From Acidobacteriaceae bacterium (lineage in GTDB: Bacteria > Acidobacteriota > Terriglobia > Bryobacterales > Bryobacteraceae), in contig JAFAQG010000640.1 in assembly GCA_019246575.1 (NCBI GenBank), positions 1 through 6,548 of the forward strand: a stretch of DNA of 6,548 nucleotides, given 5' to 3'. Each line of letters opens with the position of its first letter. Within the stretch, counting starts at the first letter, position 1. The notes below the pieces were generated by a model. The model worked only from the letters and a program-made list of their open reading frames with translations, was not told the origin of the DNA and made no database searches. The translations under genes and the position numbers were made by a program. Shown one piece after another: positions 1 to 5,465 of the stretch.

Positions 1-2445
1 AGTGCTCGGAGAAAGAAGGCCCGTACCGTTCGCCGCGGTTTCAACGGTTCCGTAGTATTGCGTTGGATTGTAGATGGCCGGGGGATTGAAGAATAGATTG
101 CCGAGCGTTCCGGCATCGGGGTGCTCGTTGTAGAAGATTCCCGCGCCGCCGCGGACAGCCGTTTTGCCGTCTCCGAACGGGTCCCAGGCAAAGCCGAAGC
201 GCGGCCCGGGTAGGATTCCGTTCGCAAACACCATCGAACGCGGGAAGCCCGGCGTAGTGGGCGTGACAATCCCGTTGAGCGGATTGCCCGAGTTCGGCAC
301 AATGAGGCCCGCATAGACGGGCAGAACCTGCGCCCCGGTCAGCGGATTGATAGTGACTTTCTGGCCGTTCACCACCGCCGGCGTGAAGAGCGCGGGCGCC
401 TGCGCCGGATTATACGTGTATGGAACGAAGTTTCCAGCGTTATTGTTATTGGGCTCCTGCGGCAGGGACCATGTGAAGCGGATTCCGATGTCGAGAGTCA
501 GGCGGGGAAGCACTTTCCAGTGGTCCTGGATATACCATTCCCAAATACGGGTGATCGGCGCGTAATTTACCCGATTTGTCGCTTCGCTGTAAGTATCGTA
601 ATAGCCGAGGACGGCGTTGGCGTACGCGTATCCCGTGTTGAGCGGATTGTTGGAATCGGTCGTGAAATTGAAGCTTCCGGGGAACCCGGTTCCACCTGCC
701 TGATGATATTGGTTGTACAGCGTGTGCTGGTAGTAAATGCCGCCTTTAACCAGGTGATTTCCCCACACTTTGCTGAGGCCGTCGCTGAAGCTTAAAGCCG
801 TCGAGTCATCCACCATGGGAAAGCGGCCGTCGTAGCTGATCTTGGCGGCGTTGTTATTGCCGAGATTGCCGAACTGGACGGCGGGTAAAAGGCCGAGCGG
901 GTTGTCCGCCGGATAGGTCTGCGGGATATTGATGCCGTAAGTTGCACGTTGGTACGCGGCCAGCGCGGACTTATTCAGGATCTGCTTCTCATTCCATAGG
1001 TTCAGGCCAAAGGTCGCCTCATTCACCAGCGTGGGGCTGAACGTGTAAGTGAAATTGCCGCCCACATTGGGCATGGTTTGTTGATAGTCGACCGCGGCCA
1101 ATCCCCACTCGTTGCTGATAGCGGCGCTGGTGAATCCTGTATTGTCGCTGCTGTATCCGCTCCCGCGGAACCACGCCTTGGCTTTGTCGGACATGTTGTA
1201 ATCGACCCGAAGAATCTCCTGGTTGATGGGAATATCTTCCGTGCCGGCGATCTGGAAGTTATAGCCGAACTTGGTGACCGCCGTGTTCGTGGCATTCGGT
1301 AGCGGGAAAACGCTCAGCAACTTGGAAGAATTGGGATCGATGCGGTTTGCAGGGATCATATTGCCCGGAAAAGCCGCCTTGGTGCTGGGGTCGATCACTG
1401 TTAAGCGTTGGCCCGAGCTATTGACGCTCTGGGAAAAGTTGCCCTGACGCTCGAGTGCGGTAGGGACGGTGTAATTGCGAAGAGAATTGGGGCTCTGATT
1501 GGGAAGGTATTCCTCGGAGAAGAAGAAGAAAAGTTTCTGCTTATCCACGTTGAAGTGGTGGGGCCAGTAGATGGGACCGCCCAGGTTCCAGCCGGTTGTG
1601 TTGTAGCGGTAGCGCTGGCGCGCGATTCCTTGCCGGTTGTTTACGAAGTTATTGGCGTTGAAGGCTTCGTTGCGGTTGTAATAATAAGCGCCGCCATGGA
1701 ACTGCTGGGTGCCGCCCTTAGTGATGATATTGATGACGCCGCCGGAGGCAGTGCCGTATTCGGCCGGGTAGGAGTTCAGAAGCACCTTTACCTCCTCGAT
1801 GGCATCCATGTTGATGGGAGACTGCGCATTGCTCCCGCGGGCTGTATTGCCGGAGATGCCGTCTATATTCAGCGCGTTGTAGTTATTGCGCACACCGTCC
1901 ATGGTCGGCGTGGAGAACTGGCCGAGCGTCTCGCCACCGGTATTGTCGTTCACAACTCCAGGGAGAATCTGCAGCAGGGACATGACGTCGCGGCCGCGCG
2001 CCATCAGATTTGTGATCTGTTTCGAATCGAGCAAGGCTGAGCGGTCGCCGGACGCGGTCTCAACCTGTGCGATATCGGCCTTCACCTCCACGGTTTCGCT
2101 GACGGAACCGACCTGTAGCTGGAGATCGCCTTCCGAGAGGTTGGCGTTGGCCGAGAGGTTGATATCCGTCTTGTCGAACTCCTTGAAACCCTGCATCTTC
2201 ACTTGCAGGCTGTAGGTACCGGGAGCAACATCCGTAAACACGAACCGACCCATTTCCGGAGTTGTGAAGGTGCGGACATTTTTTAAGACCTGGTTTGTGA
2301 GCCGGACTTCGGCGGCGGCAACCGGGCTGCCGGAGGGATCGATGACCCGGCCGGCGAGAGTACCGGAAGACGTTTGGGGAAAAACCGTCCCAGCAAAGGA
2401 GAGACAAAGCGCCGCCGCGGCGGCAAACGTCGTTCGCGTTCGCAT
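1..2445 (-). CDS. Oar-like TonB-dependent outer-membrane receptor, N-terminal part (C-terminus beyond left edge)
   Basis: The minus frame from ATG at 2445 stays open for 815 codons to the window edge. The N-terminus (MRTRTTFAAAAALCLSF) is a typical signal peptide. Residues about 27-120 form a carboxypeptidase-regulatory-like beta-sandwich, with landmarks LAGRVIDPSGSPV (30-42) and GRFVFTDVAPGTYSL (66-80). A TonB plug-like region follows: MSLLQILPGV (155-164), then MDAIEEVKVL (213-222) and SGGVINIITKGG (234-245). After about residue 250 the sequence is rich in Asn, Tyr and aromatic alternation, as expected of barrel strands, with LGGPIY and KQKLFFFF landmarks. Family members are usually about 1000-1200 residues, so perhaps 200-400 residues are missing. 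Such receptors import large ligands across the outer membrane using TonB-ExbBD energy; the ligand cannot be read from sequence. I see no obvious classical TonB box. No frameshift is present. It is divergent from the trehalase gene. Confidence 0.93.
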   Translation of the reverse strand, partial: MRTRTTFAAAAALCLSFAGTVFPQTSSGTLAGRVIDPSGSPVAAAEVRLTNQVLKNVRTFTTPEMGRFVFTDVAPGTYSLQVKMQGFKEFDKTDINLSANANLSEGDLQLQVGSVSETVEVKADIAQVETASGDRSALLDSKQITNLMARGRDVMSLLQILPGVVNDNTGGETLGQFSTPTMDGVRNNYNALNIDGISGNTARGSNAQSPINMDAIEEVKVLLNSYPAEYGTASGGVINIITKGGTQQFHGGAYYYNRNEAFNANNFVNNRQGIARQRYRYNTTGWNLGGPIYWPHHFNVDKQKLFFFFSEEYLPNQSPNSLRNYTVPTALERQGNFSQSVNSSGQRLTVIDPSTKAAFPGNMIPANRIDPNSSKLLSVFPLPNATNTAVTKFGYNFQIAGTEDIPINQEILRVDYNMSDKAKAWFRGSGYSSDNTGFTSAAISNEWGLAAVDYQQTMPNVGGNFTYTFSPTLVNEATFGLNLWNEKQILNKSALAAYQRATYGINIPQTYPADNPLGLLPAVQFGNLGNNNAAKISYDGRFPMVDDSTALSFSDGLSKVWGNHLVKGGIYYQHTLYNQYHQAGGTGFPGSFNFTTDSNNPLNTGYAYANAVLGYYDTYSEATNRVNYAPITRIWEWYIQDHWKVLPRLTLDIGIRFTWSLPQEPNNNNAGNFVPYTYNPAQAPALFTPAVVNGQKVTINPLTGAQVLPVYAGLIVPNSGNPLNGIVTPTTPGFPRSMVFANGILPGPRFGFAWDPFGDGKTAVRGGAGIFYNEHPDAGTLGNLFFNPPAIYNPTQYYGTVETAANGTGLLSPST

Positions 2446-2449
2446 AAGA

Positions 2450-2456
2450 CCCCCCT
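2450..2456 (-). promoter_or_regulatory. Ribosome binding site of the TonB-dependent receptor
   Basis: On the minus strand AGGGGGG sits 4 bases before the ATG at 2445. It is a purine tract that can pair with the pyrimidine-rich 16S tail, although it is G-heavy and closer to the start than the usual 5-9 bases. It supports the chosen start, which is also directly followed by a signal peptide. Confidence 0.5.
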
Positions 2457-2493
2457 GAACGGTCTACTCAGAAGAATTTCGGGCCGGGCGGCT

Positions 2494-2523
2494 CCGGCGG
2501 TGCGAGAGACCGATCGCCGCCGG
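2494..2523 (-). promoter_or_regulatory. GC-rich hairpin in the receptor leader
   Basis: CCGGCGG at 2494-2500 and CCGCCGG at 2517-2523 are exact reverse complements separated by 16 bases. In the minus-strand transcript they would form a 7-bp all-GC stem between the predicted transcription start (near 2543) and the ribosome binding site. No U-run follows, so it does not read as an intrinsic terminator. It may be a leader structure or simply chance in GC-rich sequence. Confidence 0.3.
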
Positions 2524-2532
2524 TACGTCCGA

Positions 2533-2545
2533 GCAGACTGTCTGC
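2533..2545. promoter_or_regulatory. 13-bp perfect palindrome over the predicted receptor transcription start (possible operator)
   Basis: GCAGAC, one central base, then GTCTGC: two 6-base arms that match perfectly. It lies 4 bases downstream of the -10 element at 2550-2555 on the minus strand, so it would cover the predicted start site. That is a common place for a repressor to bind. No regulator gene is visible in the window, so the role is inferred from position only. Confidence 0.35.
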
Positions 2546-2549
2546 GCTT

Positions 2550-2578
2550 AATTTAGTCAATTTTACCGCTAACGTCAA
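2550..2578 (-). promoter_or_regulatory. Sigma-70-like promoter for the TonB-dependent receptor
   Basis: Reading the minus strand, TTGACG (2578-2573) is followed by an exact 17-base spacer and TAAATT (2555-2550). The -35 matches the consensus at five of six positions, and the spacer length is ideal. Transcription would begin near 2543, giving a leader of about 100 bases before the ATG at 2445. The TTGAC of the -35 is repeated just before the -10 (2560-2556), 18 bases apart. I could not find an equally good promoter on the plus strand for the trehalase gene in the same intergenic stretch. Confidence 0.5.
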
Positions 2579-2640
2579 CCGTTGTTGGTACCGGCAGCTA
2601 TGCGGCGCACCTCGGATGTTTTCGACATAAACTGAAGCAC

Positions 2641-4239
2641 ATGGTTTCGAGCAGGTGTCTGTTACGTGCTGCTGTTGTGTTGCTGCTGTGGCGGCCGGCA
2701 TGCGCGCCCTCAGCGCAGACCGTACCTCGAGCGACAGGCCCGTCCATTCTCGCCTACATTAAGCAGACATGGCGAGTCCTGACGCGATCGAATAAGGACC
2801 TGGCAACCGCAGCCGTAGATCCGAAGTTTCAGCCCGAAGCCGACGGCCGCTGGCCGCTCTACATTCCGCAAACGGAAAAAACCGAACCGATGGCCGCTGC
2901 ACTGCGCCGCGAGATGTCTGCTGATGATTTTAAAAGAATCGACATTCGTGTGCTTCCAACTGCCTGGGACACGCTGAAACAGCCAGGATTGTTGTATCTT
3001 CCGCTTCCGTATGTCGTGCCGGGCGGCCGCTTCAATGAGATGTACGGGTGGGACAGCTACTTCATCCAGGTCGGGCTGCTCCGCGATGGCGAGTTGAAGC
3101 TTGCGAAAAACATGGCGGATAACTTTCTGTACGAGGTCCGAAATTACGGCAAGGTGCTGAACGCAAACCGGACCTATTACCTAAACCGCTCGCAACCACC
3201 GTTTCTTACGGAGATGGTTTTGAATGTGTATCAGAAAACGGGCGACAAGCAATGGTTGAGGGACGCGCTGCCGGGTATCGAGAATTATTACCGTTTCTGG
3301 ACGGCGGAGCCGCACTTAACGCCTGAGACGGGATTGTCGCGTTATTTCGATTTAGCGAACGGCCCTGCGCCCGAGGTCATCTCGGCTGAGCGCGACGCAC
3401 AAGGGCGGACACACTACGAACTCGTCAGGGAGTATTTTCGGACACACAACGTAACCGCATACGATCTCAACCAATACTACGACCGCAAAACCGGCCAACT
3501 CACAATGCTGTTTTATAAGGGCGACCGCTCGATGCGGGAGTCGGGGTTCGATCCGTCGAACCGGTTTGGCCCCTTCAATATCGATATCATCCATTACGAT
3601 CCGGTGTGCCTGAATTCGCTGCTCTATTTCATGGAGATGCAGACCGCCGACATTCTGCAAACGTTGGGACGCGAGAACGAAACGCGCGGGTGGCGCGACA
3701 AGGCTCGGCGGCGCGCGGAAGCCGTGAATCGCCTGATGTGGGACGAGAGGGATGGCCTGTATTACGATTACGACTTCGTTACGAAAAAGATCCGGCGGTA
3801 TCCGTTTCTGACGACCTTTTACCCGCTATGGGCCGGCTTTGCCGGAAAGGAACGGGCTGCTCGCATTGTAAAGAACCTTCCCTTGTTCGAGCGGGAGGGA
3901 GGTCTGCAGACCAGCGCCGAGGTCAGCGGAGAGCAATGGGATGCACCGTTCGGTTGGGCGCCGCTCGAGATGATTGCGGTCGAGGGACTGCGCCGGTACG
4001 GCTACAACCGCGACGCGGAGCGCATCTCGATGAAATTTTTGTCACTGGTCAGGCGAGAATTTCTGCGGCAGGGATTTATTGTCGAGAAGTACGATGTGGT
4101 GAGCCGGGGATCAAACGTGAGCTCCAAAATTCATTTTGGATATAGCGCGAATCAGGCCGGTTTCGGCTGGACGAATGCGGCATTTACGGAGCTTTATGAC
4201 CATCTGGCGCCCGAGGATCGGCGCGCTCTGATGAAGTAA
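2641..4239 (+). CDS. Exported GH37 trehalase-family glycosidase
   Basis: The 532-residue product matches glycoside hydrolase family 37, inverting enzymes that split alpha,alpha-trehalose into two glucoses. Signature 1, PGGRFNEMYGWDSY, spans residues 127-140 and signature 2, QWDAPFGWAP, spans 432-441. NRSQPP (182-187) and FIVEKYD (479-485) are also typical. By family comparison the catalytic acid should be Asp304 and the base Glu482. The usual GWDFSSRW block around the acid reads GFDPSNRFGP (302-311), and the glycine-rich stretch after EKYD is replaced by SRGSNVSSKIHFGYSANQ, so the substrate may differ from plain trehalose. Length is close to E. coli TreA (about 565). A short signal peptide (LLRAAVVLLLW, then ACA at 20-22) suggests periplasmic export. 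Only a weak GAAG lies before the ATG; no better in-frame start is apparent. The last 56 bases overlap the opposing gene. Confidence 0.92.
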   Translation: MVSSRCLLRAAVVLLLWRPACAPSAQTVPRATGPSILAYIKQTWRVLTRSNKDLATAAVDPKFQPEADGRWPLYIPQTEKTEPMAAALRREMSADDFKRIDIRVLPTAWDTLKQPGLLYLPLPYVVPGGRFNEMYGWDSYFIQVGLLRDGELKLAKNMADNFLYEVRNYGKVLNANRTYYLNRSQPPFLTEMVLNVYQKTGDKQWLRDALPGIENYYRFWTAEPHLTPETGLSRYFDLANGPAPEVISAERDAQGRTHYELVREYFRTHNVTAYDLNQYYDRKTGQLTMLFYKGDRSMRESGFDPSNRFGPFNIDIIHYDPVCLNSLLYFMEMQTADILQTLGRENETRGWRDKARRRAEAVNRLMWDERDGLYYDYDFVTKKIRRYPFLTTFYPLWAGFAGKERAARIVKNLPLFEREGGLQTSAEVSGEQWDAPFGWAPLEMIAVEGLRRYGYNRDAERISMKFLSLVRREFLRQGFIVEKYDVVSRGSNVSSKIHFGYSANQAGFGWTNAAFTELYDHLAPEDRRALMK

Positions 4240-4663
4240 CCGCAGCGATCAGCGGCGGCGGTTGTTGCGCCGTATTGTCGATTGCCTCGATCGTCTTCTC
4301 CTGCGCTGCGATCTCGACGCGCTCGCGTTTGACATCGAGCCGCACGTGAGAGTAAAGGTTCATGTAAACATTTGCCACCCAAACGAGCGCGAAAAACGCA
4401 ATCAAATAACCGCGCCAATCGTTGAACAGCAGCTTGTAACGCGTTATGAACAGGAAGAAGGCCGTTACGTAATGGCTGAAGCAGTACTCACACGTAAACA
4501 GATAGAAGAACTTGCGCTGGAGCAGGTTGCGGCACTGCTCGCTGTTCTTCTTGCACCAGTCCCGCGGCTCGCGAAAGACGTCTTCGTGCGTGATGGTCCA
4601 GGCGACCGAGGCAACCGGCAAGCCGAGGATGAACAGCGATATGATTTGGTACCCGATCGTCAT
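4184..4663 (-). CDS. Small conserved-type membrane protein with four-cysteine pattern, function unknown
   Basis: A 159-residue protein. Residues 5-24 form a hydrophobic N-terminal segment (YQIISLFILGLPVASVAWTI); 52-75 is hydrophobic around the motif CEYCFSHYVT; 84-104 is a third likely membrane segment. Cysteines at 37, 44, 58 and 61 (C-x6-C-x13-C-x2-C) with His64 could bind metal or form disulphides. After 105 comes a charged, probably helical region and then a Pro/Ala-rich disordered tail. The C-x2-C-x3-H motif inside a membrane segment resembles the DUF1360 style of small membrane proteins, but I cannot confirm membership. The coherent hydrophobic segments argue that it is real, and that the plus-strand frame over it is a shadow. 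Its 3' end overlaps the trehalase 3' end by 56 bases, and its start lies 31 bases from the divergent RNase gene. No strong ribosome binding site is visible before the ATG. Confidence 0.82.
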   Translation of the reverse strand: MTIGYQIISLFILGLPVASVAWTITHEDVFREPRDWCKKNSEQCRNLLQRKFFYLFTCEYCFSHYVTAFFLFITRYKLLFNDWRGYLIAFFALVWVANVYMNLYSHVRLDVKRERVEIAAQEKTIEAIDNTAQQPPPLIAAVTSSERADPRAPDGHKAP

Positions 4664-4694
4664 CTAACCGCGGGCTCTATACGGTAGACGCTGA

Positions 4695-5423
4695 ATGGTT
4701 GCAATGAATACGTGCTTCCGATGGACTGGCGGCGCTGCCTGGCGGCGCGGGAGTACCGTAGCGGTCACGGCAGTCGCAGTACTGGTCTGCTGGGCCCTCA
4801 TTCTCACTCAATCATGCCAGTCCCGGTCGCACAGAACCGGGCGTGCGGAGGCGCCGCGCGAACGGTTCGACTACTACATATTGTCGCTTTCCTGGGCGCC
4901 GGCGTTCTGTGCCGGAGAGAATCGGGCGGAAACGTCGCGGGAATGCGACCCGCAGCGTCACACCGGATTCATCGTTCATGGATTGTGGCCTGAGCTCGAG
5001 GACGGCCGCCCGCTCGAGTTTTGCCGCGCGGTGCCGCCCGCGAGGGCGGCGATCGTTGACGATCTGTTGCCCATCATGCCGGATCGAATGCTGATCCAGC
5101 ATGAGTGGCGCGCACACGGTTCCTGCACCGGACTTCCGGCTTCGGAGTATTTTGCTGCCGTGCGCCGCGCCGCGGATCGCGTCCGCATACCGGAGTTGTT
5201 CCTGTCAACGCGGTTAGGCTTCACGATTAGCCCGCGCGAGATTGAGCACCGGTTCGGAGAGGCCAGCCATTTCGGCGATGTTCGAGCGATTTATGTGCAA
5301 TGCCGCCGCGGCGAGCTCACGGAAGTGCGCGTCTGTCTCACGAAGAATTTGGAACCGCGTCCGTGCGGCGACAGAGTTCGTGACTGCGCGTCGCGCACCC
5401 TGTTCGTCAGGCGGATTCAATAG
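4695..5423 (+). CDS. RNase T2/RNase I family endoribonuclease, exported or membrane-anchored
   Basis: The 242-residue product carries both active-site blocks of the RNase T2 family. CAS I is FIVHGLWPE (92-100, catalytic His95) and CAS II is HEWRAHGSC (136-144, with Glu137 and His141). The strand YYILSLSWAPAFC (60-72) opens the catalytic domain in the usual way. These enzymes cut single-stranded RNA with little base preference via 2',3'-cyclic phosphates, in the periplasm (E. coli RNase I) or outside the cell. A hydrophobic stretch at about 21-39 after several arginines is a signal peptide or anchor. Cys41 follows it, but TQS before it is a poor lipobox. Eight cysteines (72, 84, 109, 144, 203, 214, 224, 231) fit a disulphide-bonded exported fold. 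An in-frame ATG at 4704 is an equally possible start; neither has a clear Shine-Dalgarno sequence. Confidence 0.93.
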   Translation: MVAMNTCFRWTGGAAWRRGSTVAVTAVAVLVCWALILTQSCQSRSHRTGRAEAPRERFDYYILSLSWAPAFCAGENRAETSRECDPQRHTGFIVHGLWPELEDGRPLEFCRAVPPARAAIVDDLLPIMPDRMLIQHEWRAHGSCTGLPASEYFAAVRRAADRVRIPELFLSTRLGFTISPREIEHRFGEASHFGDVRAIYVQCRRGELTEVRVCLTKNLEPRPCGDRVRDCASRTLFVRRIQ

Positions 5424-5449
5424 GTGCTCGACTCTGGTTCAGCACTTTT
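5424..5449 (+). terminator. Weak candidate intrinsic terminator after the RNase gene
   Basis: Directly after the TAG stop, GTGCT (5424-5428) and AGCAC (5441-5445) can pair, followed by TTTT (5446-5449). The stem is only 5 bp with a 12-base loop and the T-run is short, so it is a marginal terminator. The placement, in the 42-base gap between two converging genes, is where one would be needed. Confidence 0.3.
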
Positions 5450-5465
5450 CGAATATGTAACAACC

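Noticed and set aside
1408..2040. A 210-codon plus-strand open frame inside the receptor gene
   Set aside because: The opposite strand encodes a continuous, recognisable receptor through this stretch; the plus frame has no family landmarks and is a codon-bias shadow.
2446..2640. Plus-strand promoter for the trehalase gene
   Set aside because: Candidates such as TTGTTG at 2582-2587 have no acceptable -10 at the right spacing, so I could not support a call.
2657..2690. CTG/TGT-rich near-repeat at the trehalase 5' end
   Set aside because: It simply encodes the leucine- and valine-rich core of the signal peptide; it is not a regular tandem repeat.
3606..4145. A 179-codon plus-strand frame overlapping the trehalase
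   Set aside because: It lies in a shifted frame within the catalytic region of a clear GH37 gene, and its Arg/Gly-rich composition is typical of a GC-rich shadow.
4238..4263. AACCGC and GCGGTT inverted repeat just after the trehalase stop, considered as a terminator
   Set aside because: The stem is 6 bp with a 14-base loop, no T-run follows, and it lies inside the coding region of the opposite gene, where GC-rich repeats arise by chance.
4262..4687. A 141-codon plus-strand frame opposite the small membrane protein
   Set aside because: The minus frame gives coherent membrane segments and a cysteine motif; the plus product is charged and featureless.
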